A stretch of 64,000 bases of DNA from Psychrobacillus lasiicapitis (GTDB lineage Bacteria; Bacillota; Bacilli; Bacillales_A; Planococcaceae): contig NZ_VDGH01000012.1 in the NCBI RefSeq assembly GCF_006861795.1, positions 62,001 to 126,000 on the forward strand, given 5' to 3'. Shown here in pieces: positions 52,477 to 61,867 of this stretch. The notes under the pieces were generated by a model, which was given only the letters and a program-made list of their open reading frames with translations, searched no databases and was not told where the DNA came from. The translations under genes and the position numbers were made by a program. The first letter of the stretch is position 1, and the number at the start of each line of letters is the position of its first letter.

Positions 52477-52836
52477 TTGACAGACCATTCATTCCCCTCC
52501 CCACACAATCCAAACAATGCAGACCTTCCCTTTGGAAAGCCGCATTACCCAAATCACGAAGGACAATCTTACGGCGGACAACAGGGTAATGCACCAAATA
52601 GTCCTCCACCATCTGCTGTACCAAAACTAAAAGCTGGAATTTTAGCTGTGGAACCAGGTGTATTTAGCAGGTGCCTAAATCTAGATACTTATATACAGCT
52701 TTCAAACCGAACTTCATTTTGGTTTCATCCAACATACATCGATTATTACTCCACTTCTGGATACAAATGGACCGGCTATACATGGATTGCCTGGGGAACA
52801 GACTTAGATAGGATTGTATCGTTTCAGTGCGTATAA
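52477..52836 (+). CDS. Pro/Asn-rich small protein with conserved aromatic C-terminal domain
   Basis: A 119-residue protein starting with TTG, 7 nt after AAGGAGG. The first 50 residues are Pro/His/Asn/Gly-rich and look disordered. The C-terminal 70 residues (GVFSRCLNLDTYIQLSNRTS, SFWFHPTYIDYYS, GYKWTGYTW) match a compact aromatic module seen in several uncharacterised Bacillales proteins, some with collagen-like N-termini. Function unknown; a surface or spore-coat role is only a guess. Ends at a strong terminator. Confidence 0.6.
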   Translation: MTDHSFPSPHNPNNADLPFGKPHYPNHEGQSYGGQQGNAPNSPPPSAVPKLKAGILAVEPGVFSRCLNLDTYIQLSNRTSFWFHPTYIDYYSTSGYKWTGYTWIAWGTDLDRIVSFQCV

Positions 52837-52852
52837 TTTTTAATTTGTAGTC

Positions 52853-52914
52853 AAAAAAGACCTGCTACTTAAATACACGCTTCCCGTGTGTATTTAAGTA
52901 GCAGGTCTTTTTTA
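52853..52914. terminator. Long-stem bidirectional terminator
   Basis: A 26-bp stem (AGACCTGCTACTTAAATACAC and flanking A-run) with a 9-nt centre and T-runs on both strands, between convergent genes. Confidence 0.9.
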
Positions 52915-52918
52915 AAGT

Positions 52919-53857
52919 TTATTTCGATAAATTATCTAACAATCCCATTGCACTAACTTCTATATCTAACTGCAGGATGCTATATACCTCATGATCATCA
53001 GGAATACCCAGCCCTCTTAAATGTTCCCTCACTAAGTTTTCTAAACGCTCAGCAAGAACCTCATATCCTTTTTGTTCTGCATACACCTTTTTCGCTTCGT
53101 TCACATATACTTCCAACCAATTAGAAACTTGACGAAATACATCTGACGGATCATTCGTCATCCCATAATGTCCAAAATAAATGGTATCGAGTCGCATTTG
53201 CTCCATTCGATCCATCGCTCTTCGCATCGCATCTGGGTCAAACTGATTTGGAGAAGTGGAAGGTAGAAACAAATGGACATTATCTTGTACCAATTGTGGA
53301 TATCTTACCCCAACCGTATCTCCAGTGAACATGCCATTACTAATCGGATCATAAATACTGAAATGGTGATTGGCGTGACCAGGTGTATCTAAAAATAGCA
53401 ATTGACAATTTGGTCCGATTTCTAACGTCTCTCCTTCTCCTTTAACAATCAGTCGTTCTTCTGCTATAGGAAGTATTGGTTCAAATAAATCCGAAAATTT
53501 ATCGCCATATACAGCCTTCGCGCCAGCAATAAGTCTGGATGGATCTGCTAAATGTCTTGCACCTTTTGGGTGTACTACCACTTTAGCATTTGGGCAATCC
53601 TGTATTAATAATCCAGCTCCCCCTGCGTGATCCAGATGTATGTGTGTAACGATGATATATTTCACTTCATCCAGAGATATCCCTAATGCCTTTAACCCTT
53701 CTTTTACATACTTGATAGATGGGCTAGCACTCGTTTCTACAATTGTTAGTTCCTCTTCTTGAATGACATATATGCCTGTCCGTTCTGTTACCCCTAAGTC
53801 ATGCCCATCGATTAGATAGATTCTTTCATTTAATTGATTCGGAATCGATTGTGTCAT
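52919..53857 (-). CDS. MBL-fold metallo-hydrolase
   Basis: A 312-residue metallo-beta-lactamase-fold hydrolase. Metal motif THIHLDHAGG, a further His in DTPGHANHHFS, Asp in MFTGDTVG and a C-terminal FGHYG. Substrate unknown (glyoxalase II/thioesterase-like group). The start is the ATG of MTQSIPNQL, 7 nt after AAGGGGG, in preference to one 16 codons upstream. Monocistronic. Confidence 0.85.
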   Translation of the reverse strand: MTQSIPNQLNERIYLIDGHDLGVTERTGIYVIQEEELTIVETSASPSIKYVKEGLKALGISLDEVKYIIVTHIHLDHAGGAGLLIQDCPNAKVVVHPKGARHLADPSRLIAGAKAVYGDKFSDLFEPILPIAEERLIVKGEGETLEIGPNCQLLFLDTPGHANHHFSIYDPISNGMFTGDTVGVRYPQLVQDNVHLFLPSTSPNQFDPDAMRRAMDRMEQMRLDTIYFGHYGMTNDPSDVFRQVSNWLEVYVNEAKKVYAEQKGYEVLAERLENLVREHLRGLGIPDDHEVYSILQLDIEVSAMGLLDNLSK

Positions 53858-53935
53858 TACGTATTCCCCCTTAGTAAGTGTTCTGTCTATTGAATATTCT
53901 GTCACTTACTATCTTATCATTTTCTTTCTCCATAA

Positions 53936-54994
53936 TTAAAGAAGATAAAAACCAATCCCCATGATTATATACGCCGCAAATAGCAGAAGCCCTTCAAACC
54001 AATTCGATTCACCATCACCGGAAACATTAATAACTAAAAGTGCGGCTGTAACCATTGCGACAAGCTCTGGCCATGTAAACACTAGTGCCATCGTTTGAGG
54101 CATGAACAGTGATATAATTACAAGTACTGGTGCCACAAACATAGCAACTTGCAGTGTTGAACCAACGGCTATTTCCACAGACACTTCCATTTTGTTTTTC
54201 ATAGCCATCGTAATAGCGGAAACATGCTCTGCAGCATTTCCAACAATCGCTACGATAATGACACCTATAAACAACTCTGTCCATCCAAATTTTGATCCGA
54301 GCATTTCAAATGTATGAACTAATTGCTCCGACACAAAAGCAACTGCTACCGTTGCCAATAGAAGAATTAAAATAGATTTTCCTTTTGTCCATTCTGGTAC
54401 TTCTGCTTCTTCTTCTGTTTCCGGTTCATCAGAAGACGAGAACACACCTCGATGTGTGACGAGTTTAAAAAATAGTCCAGCAAGATAAAGCGCGATTAAA
54501 ATAATAGCAATACCAATACTTAAGCTTACTGTTTTCTCCGTATTCATGGTCATCGAGAAAACTTCCGGAATAACAAATGCCACAATAACAGCGAAAATAA
54601 GCAATCCTGAATTGTACCTTGCGCTATGCACACTAAATTTTTGACGCTTAAACTTAATACCGCCAGCAAAAAACGATAATCCCAGTACAAGCAGCAAGTT
54701 ACCGAGAACCGAACCCGTTAACGACGCTAACACAATTCCAACCATTCCCGCTTTTAATGTAAATATGGAAATGATCAGTTCAACTGCGTTACCAAAAGTT
54801 GCGTTCAATAACCCGCCAATCCTTGGCCCACTCACAATCGATAAACTTTCCGTTGCTCGACCTATATATCCCGAAAGCCCAATTATACTTAAACAGCAAA
54901 GGAAGAACATAATCATCTTTGGCCAATCTAAAAAAGCTCCTATAAGGACAATTGGAACACCCACAAAGACAAGAACGGCTAATAATTTATTCAC
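53936..54994 (-). CDS. chaA: Ca2+/H+ antiporter (CaCA family)
   Basis: A 352-residue cation exchanger with about eleven segments. Both signature repeats are present: NATFGNAVELIISIF and VGNAAEHVSAI, whose Glu residues bind Ca2+. An acidic segment (EPETEEEAEVPEW) lies in the central loop. Matches B. subtilis ChaA (YfkE) in length and motifs. The start is the GTG of VNKLLAV, 8 nt after GAAGAGG; a GTG three codons upstream is too close to that site. Confidence 0.92.
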   Translation of the reverse strand: MNKLLAVLVFVGVPIVLIGAFLDWPKMIMFFLCCLSIIGLSGYIGRATESLSIVSGPRIGGLLNATFGNAVELIISIFTLKAGMVGIVLASLTGSVLGNLLLVLGLSFFAGGIKFKRQKFSVHSARYNSGLLIFAVIVAFVIPEVFSMTMNTEKTVSLSIGIAIILIALYLAGLFFKLVTHRGVFSSSDEPETEEEAEVPEWTKGKSILILLLATVAVAFVSEQLVHTFEMLGSKFGWTELFIGVIIVAIVGNAAEHVSAITMAMKNKMEVSVEIAVGSTLQVAMFVAPVLVIISLFMPQTMALVFTWPELVAMVTAALLVINVSGDGESNWFEGLLLFAAYIIMGIGFYLL

Positions 54995-55115
54995 TAAAAA
55001 CACCTCTTCAACTTAATGCATTTCTAATTTATCTTTCCCTAATATAATAAAGAAGAAACCCTTTTCCATTCACTTACATAACTTATAAGGAGAAGAAAAG
55101 GAGTGATGAATTTAT

Positions 55116-55418
55116 ATGATTAATTTAGAACCTATCAGCATTGAAGGACATACATTTTTATCGATTTCCGTCGAACTACCAAAGACAAATTTACTTGTCG
55201 TCTCAAACGATAAAGGATATATCATGTGTGGTGCCCTTGACGTTGCCCTATTGAACGAAAAACTAAAAGACCGCAAAGTAATTGCTGGAAGAGCGGTAGG
55301 TGTGAAAACCATTGCCCAGCTGCTCGACGCACCTTTAGAATCCATCACGTTTGAAGCAGAAGAACTTGGCATCACAAAAGGCATGGTCGGTAAAGAAGCA
55401 CTTCTGAAAATGATTTAA
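55116..55418 (+). CDS. yunC: YunC/DUF1805 family protein
   Basis: A 100-residue protein of the YunC family (DUF1805): NLLVVSNDKGYIMCGALDV, DRKVIAGRAVGVKTI and the C-terminal LGITKGMVGKEAL are conserved blocks. Function unknown; the invariant Cys in YIMCGALDV is a candidate functional residue. Ends at a terminator. Confidence 0.87.
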   Translation: MINLEPISIEGHTFLSISVELPKTNLLVVSNDKGYIMCGALDVALLNEKLKDRKVIAGRAVGVKTIAQLLDAPLESITFEAEELGITKGMVGKEALLKMI

Positions 55419-55431
55419 TTCACAAACGCAT

Positions 55432-55467
55432 GAGCTAGCCATTTTTATATGGTTAGCTTCTTTTTTG
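55432..55467 (+). terminator. Terminator of yunC
   Basis: GAGCTAGCCAT (55432-55442) / ATGGTTAGCTTC (55449-55460), then six T. Confidence 0.85.
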
Positions 55468-55516
55468 TGTTCGATGAATTAGTATGAAGAGTGTAAATTT
55501 GACTTGACTGTACTAC

Positions 55517-56102
55517 ATAGAGATACTGCGTGGTAAGAAATAGCCACTGAGCCTTCGCACTTGCCGCACCTCGCATGAGCCAACTCGTGCTTCGTCCGAG
55601 TGGGTCTCATGACTTCGACTCATGCGGCTTTGGCGTGCTACGGCCAAAAGTTTTCGCATGTGTGTATCTAGATAAGATTGTCCGATAAACATCGCGATTA
55701 TCCACTAAAATATACAATATTGCATAAAGAAATCAGCGTCTTACAACAAGTGAGCCCTGTTCTTTGAGAAATGGTTGCTTTCGTCGATCAGTTGATTGCT
55801 TACAGATTAGAATTGGTTGCTTACAAGGAGTAATTCATTGCTCTAATCCATTTACTGGGTAAATCTCTACATTGAAAACTGTACAATGTTTGGATTTTAG
55901 TGAGTCGGCACTGATAAGTAAGCAATTTTGTTGGATTGTAGAGAAAGGGCGGCGACTCCAACGGGAATAGCGTTAGCAGAAGACCCTGGACTGAGCGTAA
56001 ACGAAGGAAGCGGCTGAGGCAACGCCCGTGGAAAGCGTCCGCCCTGTAGCGGAAATCCAAGCAGATACTTCATACAACTCTTTACGACGCATTATCTCTA
56101 TA
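55517..56102. repeat. TIR element with extra palindromes, largest copy
   Basis: 586 bp. Left end ATAGAGATACTGCGTGGTAA; right end TTTACGACGCATTATCTCTA, its imperfect inverse. The right arm carries the family core (GGCGGCGACTCC, GGAAAGCGTCCGCCCTGTAG). The left arm instead holds a different palindrome (CCGCACCTCGCATGAGCC with GACTCATGCGGC). The centre (55760-55830) has GGTTGCTTWC units like those of the 41.5-kb copy. It fills most of the gap between yunC and the MarR operon; nothing else is seen there. Confidence 0.75.
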
Positions 56103-56226
56103 ATGGTCTCAATTCAAGAAAACTTGATGTTCTATCAACTGGTAGCTTTCAACTACTTTTTATCCAGTTTATTTTTTTGAAAAGCCCCCCCTTCCTAGTT
56201 GACTCTCATCGAAAAAAGGAGTAAAT

Positions 56227-56265
56227 TTGTTAAGCATTAAAGAACTGTTCATAAATGAACAATTC
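56227..56265 (+). promoter_or_regulatory. Promoter and MarR-type operator of the exporter operon
   Basis: Possible -35 TTGTTA (56227-56232) and -10 CATAAA (56250-56255), 17 nt apart. A 24-bp palindrome, GAACTGTTCATA / AATGAACAATTC (56242-56265, one mismatched pair plus an A/A centre), covers the -10 box. It lies about 22 nt before the MarR gene, as expected for autorepression. Confidence 0.6.
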
Positions 56266-56287
56266 TAAAAAGAACGGAGCGATAATA

Positions 56288-56773
56288 GTGAATTGTAATA
56301 TTCCCCCTGATAGTAGATCTTCCCAATTCTTGCATACTTTTTGGCGTGTAAATAGAAACATGATGCGGTTTATACATAAAACTGCACTAGAAAATGATTT
56401 ATCTATTCCACAATATTCTATTCTTATGACCATTGCGCCACGTAAAGAAATGACGCAAAAGCAATTGGGTGAAGTACTTCAAATTCCCAAAAGTACGTTA
56501 AGCACAGCAGTCGATGGACTTGTACAAACCGAATGGCTCCATAGGCAGCCTGTTCCGGACAATCGACGTGAAATGCAATTAATACTCAGTGAAAAAGGAA
56601 ACAGCTTGTTTGATAAAATAAGTCAACAAAAAGGGAGTATTCATCGTACGATTGAATCCATTATGGGCACACTTTCTGAACAACAGTTTGAGGAGTTTCA
56701 AGCAACACTGCTTCATATCGCGGATTTTTTAGAAAGTGAAACTATTTCAAAGGAGAACAACCCAGATGATTAA
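56288..56773 (+). CDS. MarR-family transcriptional regulator
   Basis: A 161-residue winged-helix regulator with the MarR signature: TQKQLGEVLQIPKSTLSTAV (recognition helix) and LVQTEWLHRQPVPDNRREMQL (wing). The start is the GTG of VNCNIPPD, 8 nt after CGGAG; an ATG 11 codons upstream lies in the operator without a ribosome site. Its last codons overlap the first ABC exporter gene by 8 nt, so it most likely represses its own operon and responds to an exported compound. Confidence 0.87.
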   Translation: MNCNIPPDSRSSQFLHTFWRVNRNMMRFIHKTALENDLSIPQYSILMTIAPRKEMTQKQLGEVLQIPKSTLSTAVDGLVQTEWLHRQPVPDNRREMQLILSEKGNSLFDKISQQKGSIHRTIESIMGTLSEQQFEEFQATLLHIADFLESETISKENNPDD

Positions 56774-58490
56774 ACTATTGAAAAACTTAACGGTGTATAA
56801 GTGGATCGTTCTTGCCGTATTAGGATTAGTTTTTATCCAATCCATGGCTGACCTTTATTTACCAACCCTGATGGCAGATATTATCGATAAAGGGGTAGTG
56901 GTTGGCGATACAGCTTATATTTGGAAAATCGGTGGAATAATGCTTTTAGTTGCGGCAATTGGAGCCGTTGCTTCCATCGTAGCAAGCTTATACTCTTCCA
57001 AAGCTGCAATGGGTTTTGGTAGGGATATTCGGCGTAAAGTATTCAAGCATGTAGAACAATTTTCCCTTCAAGATTTCGATGAGTTTGGTACAGCTTCGCT
57101 TATTACAAGAACGACTAATGATATAACGCAAGTGCAACAAGTAGTTATCATGATGCTACGTATGGTCGTGAGCGCTCCTATCATGTTGGTTGGTGGGATC
57201 ATTATGGCCGTCTCAAAAGATGCTAAACTATCGCTTGTCATTGTACTTACAATGCCTGTGTTAGTTGGTGCAGTGTTATTAATTATGTATAAAGGTGTAC
57301 CGCTCTTCAAAACAGTACAGACAAAATTAGATCAGTTAAATCTTGTATTACGTGAAAATTTAACTGGTATCCGAGTTATCCGTGCTTTTAATCGTGAAAA
57401 ACAAGAAAAAGTTCGACTTCAAAAAGCAAACAAGGAATTGACCGATGTTTCTATTCAAGTAAATAAAGTTATGGCCATTTTAATGCCGGTTATGATGCTA
57501 GTTATGAACATCACCGTAGTATTAATCATTTGGTTTGGTGGAATTCGTATTAATGGCGGGTCTATGGAAATCGGTGATTTAATGGCGTTTATACAATACG
57601 TTATGCAAATTATGTTCGCACTTGTGATGGCCTCTATGATGTTCATTATGATACCTCGTGCCGCAGTATCTGCAAACCGTATTAATGAAGTATTGAATAG
57701 AAAACCAACCTCTCTAAACGAAGGAACGAAACTAGCAAATAAAGAAAGAGGAACACTTGAATTTGAACATGTATCTTTTAGCTACCCTGGAGCAGAAGAA
57801 TCCGCATTATCTAATATTACATTTCAAGCTAAAGCTGGGGAAATTACAGCAATTATTGGAGGAACAGGTGCTGGTAAATCAACACTTGTGAATTTGATTC
57901 CACGTTTTTATGAGGTAACAGATGGAACCATTCTTGTAAATGGCGTCGATGTTCGAGAAACTTCTCCTGAAGAGATTCGTTCGAAAATCGGTTTCGTTCC
58001 TCAAAAGGCACTGCTTTTTTCCGGAACGATTAAAGAAAATATTCTTTTTGGAAAAGAAGATGCAATCGACGAAGAAATTGAACATGCTGCTCGCATTGCT
58101 CAAGCAGAAGACTTTATCAGCAAAATGGAAAATGGATATGATTCGGTTATTTCTCAAGGAGGTTCGAATGTATCTGGAGGACAAAAACAACGTCTGTCCA
58201 TTGCAAGAGCACTTGTACGAAAACCCGATATTTATATTTTCGATGACAGCTTTTCGGCACTAGATTTCAAAACTGATGCTAACTTACGAGAAGCCCTAAA
58301 AGAGGAAACGAAAAATGCGACGGTGGTTATTGTAGCACAACGAGTGAGCACTGTAGCAGATGCAGATCAAATTATCGTATTAGATAAAGGAGAAATTGCA
58401 GGAATCGGTACACATAAAGAATTATTAGAGCACAATACTGTTTACCAAGAAATCGTAGAATCTCAGCTAAGAGAGGAGGAAATCGCATGA
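56766..58490 (+). CDS. yfiB: ABC exporter half-transporter, degenerate-site subunit
   Basis: A 574-residue TMD-NBD half-transporter. Walker A GGTGAGKST, signature VSGGQKQR, Walker B IYIFDDSFSALD (Asp where the catalytic Glu should be) and VAQRVSTV (Gln for the switch His). This loss of both catalytic residues marks the non-catalytic half of a heterodimeric exporter such as TM287/288 or BmrCD. Length fits B. subtilis YfiB (573). Start ATG of MIKLLKNL after AAAGGAG. The stop overlaps the next gene as ATGA. Confidence 0.87.
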   Translation: MIKLLKNLTVYKWIVLAVLGLVFIQSMADLYLPTLMADIIDKGVVVGDTAYIWKIGGIMLLVAAIGAVASIVASLYSSKAAMGFGRDIRRKVFKHVEQFSLQDFDEFGTASLITRTTNDITQVQQVVIMMLRMVVSAPIMLVGGIIMAVSKDAKLSLVIVLTMPVLVGAVLLIMYKGVPLFKTVQTKLDQLNLVLRENLTGIRVIRAFNREKQEKVRLQKANKELTDVSIQVNKVMAILMPVMMLVMNITVVLIIWFGGIRINGGSMEIGDLMAFIQYVMQIMFALVMASMMFIMIPRAAVSANRINEVLNRKPTSLNEGTKLANKERGTLEFEHVSFSYPGAEESALSNITFQAKAGEITAIIGGTGAGKSTLVNLIPRFYEVTDGTILVNGVDVRETSPEEIRSKIGFVPQKALLFSGTIKENILFGKEDAIDEEIEHAARIAQAEDFISKMENGYDSVISQGGSNVSGGQKQRLSIARALVRKPDIYIFDDSFSALDFKTDANLREALKEETKNATVVIVAQRVSTVADADQIIVLDKGEIAGIGTHKELLEHNTVYQEIVESQLREEEIA

Positions 58491-60349
58491 GTAAACAAAA
58501 AAAAGCACCATCTCAAGGCGGACATCCAACGGGACCTGGCGGAGTAAATATGATGATGATGGGCGGACAAAAAGCGAAAAACTTTAAAGGTACTTTACGA
58601 CGCCTTCTGACTTACTTGAAACCTCGAAGCAATCAATTAATCGCCGTGTTTATCGCTGCTATTTTAAGTACCGTATTTGCCATTGTCGGTCCTAAAATTA
58701 TGGGGAACGCAATTACAGAACTATTCGAAGGTGCATACGCAAAAATGACCGGAGTTCCAGGAGCCGCAATCGATTTTGAAGCAATTGCAAAACTTCTCCT
58801 TCTCCTTGCCGCTTTGTATGTGATTAGTAGCTTGTTTACGTATATTCAGCAGTATATTATGTCCAGTGTTGCGCAAAAAACAGTTTATGATTTAAGAGAA
58901 GAAGTAAACGGGAAATTAGAAAGGCTTCCACTTAAATATTACGATGGTCGACCAAATGGGGAAACGTTAAGCCGTGTTACAAACGATCTAGATACAATCG
59001 GAAACACCCTTCAGCAAAGCTTAACGCAATTTATTACTTCGGTGGTAACTATTGTGGGTATTATCATTATGATGTTAACCATCAGTCCAATCTTAACTTT
59101 AATATCCATTGTAAGTTTGCCAGTATCCATGTTTGTCATTCAACCAATCTTGAAAAGATCACAAAAGCATTTTGCCGATCAACAACGAACACTCGGACAA
59201 TTGAATGGACACATCGAAGAAATGTATACCGGACACCAAGTAGTTAAAGTGTTCGGTCACGAGAAAAAAGCGGTCGCTGAGTTCGATGAAGTAAATGAAC
59301 AACTATATGATGCTGGACGTAAAGCACAATTTATATCCGGTGTCATTATGCCGATGATGTCTTTTATCGGTAATTTAAGCTATGTGGTAATTAGTGTTGT
59401 TGGAGGAATTCTAGTCACCCAACGTGCTATATCCATCGGTGATATTCAAGCGTTCATTACGTATACCCGTCAGTTTACCCAGCCAGTTATGCAAACGGCA
59501 AACATCGCTAATATTATTCAATCTACCATTGCAGCAGCGGAACGTGTTTTTGAGTTACTAGATGAAGAAGAGGAAGAAAAAGAAGTGACTACAGAAAGTT
59601 TATCTAATGCAGCAGGTGCAGTTACATTTGAACATGTGGACTTTGGATACGAAGATGAACTGCTAATCAAGGATATGAATATTGATGTATTACCAGGTCA
59701 AACGGTAGCAATTGTCGGACCTACTGGAGCTGGTAAGACAACATTGATTAATTTATTGATGAGATTTTATGAATTAAACAACGGGAAAATTACTATTGAC
59801 GGACATGACACAAGAAAAATGTCCCGAACCGATCTTCGGACAACATTTGGGATGGTACTGCAGGATACATGGCTCTTTAATGGGACAATTAAAGATAATA
59901 TTGCATTCGGTAAAGTCGGAGCAACAGATGAAGAAATCTTCGCAGCCGCAAAAATGGCACATGCTGACCATTTTATCCGTACTTTACCTGAAGGCTACGA
60001 TACAATTTTAAATGAAGAAGCATCCAATATTTCGCAAGGGCAAAAACAACTAATAACAATTGCTCGCGCCGTTCTTGCAGATCCATCTATAATGATTTTG
60101 GATGAAGCAACATCGAGTGTAGATACACGAACCGAACTACTTATTCAACAAGCGATGAATCACTTAATGGAAGGAAGAACAAGCTTTGTCATCGCCCATC
60201 GCCTCTCTACCATTAGAGACGCTGATTTAATATTGGTGATGAATCAAGGAATGGTAATTGAACAAGGTTCACATGAGGAGCTTATTAAAGAAGACGGCTT
60301 CTATGCTGATCTTTATAACAGCCAGTTTTCTACTAAAAAGGCCATTTAA
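58487..60349 (+). CDS. yfiC: ABC exporter half-transporter, catalytic subunit
   Basis: A 620-residue half-transporter with a Gly/Met-rich N-terminal tail (GGHPTGPGGVNMMMMGG) before the membrane domain. Walker A GPTGAGKTT, Walker B IMILDEATSSVD with the catalytic Glu, and IAHRLSTI with the switch His are intact, but the signature reads ISQGQKQ rather than LSGGQ. This is the partner expected for the degenerate YfiB-type subunit: one consensus and one weak ATP site. Probably a multidrug or lipid-like exporter, induced through the MarR repressor. Confidence 0.88.
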   Translation: MSKQKKAPSQGGHPTGPGGVNMMMMGGQKAKNFKGTLRRLLTYLKPRSNQLIAVFIAAILSTVFAIVGPKIMGNAITELFEGAYAKMTGVPGAAIDFEAIAKLLLLLAALYVISSLFTYIQQYIMSSVAQKTVYDLREEVNGKLERLPLKYYDGRPNGETLSRVTNDLDTIGNTLQQSLTQFITSVVTIVGIIIMMLTISPILTLISIVSLPVSMFVIQPILKRSQKHFADQQRTLGQLNGHIEEMYTGHQVVKVFGHEKKAVAEFDEVNEQLYDAGRKAQFISGVIMPMMSFIGNLSYVVISVVGGILVTQRAISIGDIQAFITYTRQFTQPVMQTANIANIIQSTIAAAERVFELLDEEEEEKEVTTESLSNAAGAVTFEHVDFGYEDELLIKDMNIDVLPGQTVAIVGPTGAGKTTLINLLMRFYELNNGKITIDGHDTRKMSRTDLRTTFGMVLQDTWLFNGTIKDNIAFGKVGATDEEIFAAAKMAHADHFIRTLPEGYDTILNEEASNISQGQKQLITIARAVLADPSIMILDEATSSVDTRTELLIQQAMNHLMEGRTSFVIAHRLSTIRDADLILVMNQGMVIEQGSHEELIKEDGFYADLYNSQFSTKKAI

Positions 60350-60363
60350 ATAAAAGTTACACG

Positions 60364-60403
60364 AAAAGAGAGACAGCAGCTTACTCGCTGACTCTCTTTT
60401 TTA
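60364..60403 (+). terminator. Terminator of the exporter operon
   Basis: AAAAGAGAGACAGC (60364-60377) / GCTGACTCTCTTTT (60387-60400), then T residues. Confidence 0.85.
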
Positions 60404-60479
60404 TATTATATATGGACCGTCATAATCTCCCTTCTCTATTAATATATTTACTATATAGAATAGGAGCGGAGGGATAGTT

Positions 60480-60848
60480 TTGGATAAAGTAGAATTCAAA
60501 AAGGCTTTTGATATTGGGTATGAAGAGATGATGTTTGTTGCAAATAATGATGAAACTTTCATCCGTATAAAAAATAGCTATTCCGTCCCTTCCTCTAAAG
60601 TGTCCTCCACAATCGTCCATATTAACGGAAAACTATTTGAAGAAAATAGATACTGGATTTTCTTCACCGAGCTAGTAGAAATTGCTGCAGACGTTAGTGC
60701 AGACGTGCACATTGAATTGGATAAATTTGAAGTAGATATAAAAGACTTTGAAGAAGAAGAATTTATTCAACACTTAATAGATGAAATAACGGACAAATTA
60801 GAAGAGCATCAAGTTCATACAGTCCTCAAAGAAATGGAAGTACTTTAA
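60480..60848 (+). CDS. Conserved hypothetical acidic protein
   Basis: Not recognised. A 122-residue soluble acidic protein starting with TTG, about 7 nt after GCGGAGGGA. The C-terminus is helical and rich in Glu/Asp (KDFEEEEFIQHLIDEITDKL). No motif suggests a function. It ends 5 nt before the convergent oxidoreductase gene. Confidence 0.65.
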   Translation: MDKVEFKKAFDIGYEEMMFVANNDETFIRIKNSYSVPSSKVSSTIVHINGKLFEENRYWIFFTELVEIAADVSADVHIELDKFEVDIKDFEEEEFIQHLIDEITDKLEEHQVHTVLKEMEVL

Positions 60849-60853
60849 TAGCT

Positions 60854-61849
60854 TTACAGTATTTCATCCGCTATCAGTCTATACGAATTAAAGCGATCTT
60901 CGGCAGAATATGCTATGGTATTCAACATAATTTCGTCTGCTTTATAATTCGTTTGTAATTCGCTTAGCTTTTCTTTTACTTCAGTCGGATTACCGATTAT
61001 TAGTTTCTTTTTCATACTTTTCAACGTCTCTTTTTCCACGTCACTTACTATGTATTGCTTCGCCTCTTCTATAGAAGGAATTCCTTGCTTCCCTTCCCCT
61101 TTTGCTTTTTGCAATGCCCAAATGAGTGTGCTTTTCGCTATTTCTTCCGCCTTTTCATTTGTTTCTGCACAAATAACCGATACCGTTATAATCACTTCTG
61201 GTTTTTTTCGTTTTTTGCTAGGTGTAAAAGCATCTAAATATTGTCGAACAATAGCCGTTCCATCCTCTTCGCTCATAAAGTGACCAAACGCGTAAGAAAG
61301 TCCATTTTCAGCAGCGAGCAAAGCACTTTTTTTACCCGTTCCAAGAAGCCATGGTACTGGTGACACTTCTGGAATTGGTGAGGCAGAGATCTTCGAATAT
61401 TCATGACCAACGGGAAAATCATCGTCTAGAAAATGAAGAAACTCTTCCACCAAAATAGGCATTTTATAAACGTTTTGGAGAAAATTATCCGATAAAGCAT
61501 TGGTAGCTTCCGCCGAGCCACCAGGTGCACGACCTAACCCAACATCAACGCGATCAGGAAATAGAGTGGCAAGCGTATTATAAACTTCCGCTACCTTGAA
61601 AGGTTTATAATGTGGCAGCAAAACAGCACCGGAGCCAATACGAATAGTGTTTGTATTTGCACCAATATAAGCTAGCATTACTTCAGGAACAGAGCTTGCT
61701 AGCCCTGTTAAATCATGGTGTTCGGTGATCCAATAGCGAGTATATCCTAACGATTCCCCTAGTTTTGCTAATTCCATCGATTCATTCAATGCGTCTTTGG
61801 CGGTTTGATTGGAGGAAATCGGGGATTGATCCAATATGCTTAACTTCAT
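60854..61849 (-). CDS. yceB: LLM-class flavin-dependent oxidoreductase (YceB/MsnO8 type)
   Basis: A 331-residue luciferase-like monooxygenase. LSILDQSPISSNQTAKDAL, LGYTRYWITEHHDLTGLASS, IRIGSGAVLLPHYKPFKVAE and DVGLGRAPGGS are characteristic of the MsnO8 subgroup, to which B. subtilis YceB belongs. FMN-dependent; substrate unknown. Possibly co-transcribed with the DUF3219 gene 18 nt upstream. Confidence 0.87.
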   Translation of the reverse strand: MKLSILDQSPISSNQTAKDALNESMELAKLGESLGYTRYWITEHHDLTGLASSVPEVMLAYIGANTNTIRIGSGAVLLPHYKPFKVAEVYNTLATLFPDRVDVGLGRAPGGSAEATNALSDNFLQNVYKMPILVEEFLHFLDDDFPVGHEYSKISASPIPEVSPVPWLLGTGKKSALLAAENGLSYAFGHFMSEEDGTAIVRQYLDAFTPSKKRKKPEVIITVSVICAETNEKAEEIAKSTLIWALQKAKGEGKQGIPSIEEAKQYIVSDVEKETLKSMKKKLIIGNPTEVKEKLSELQTNYKADEIMLNTIAYSAEDRFNSYRLIADEIL

Positions 61850-61867
61850 TGCCTTATCTCTCCTTTC

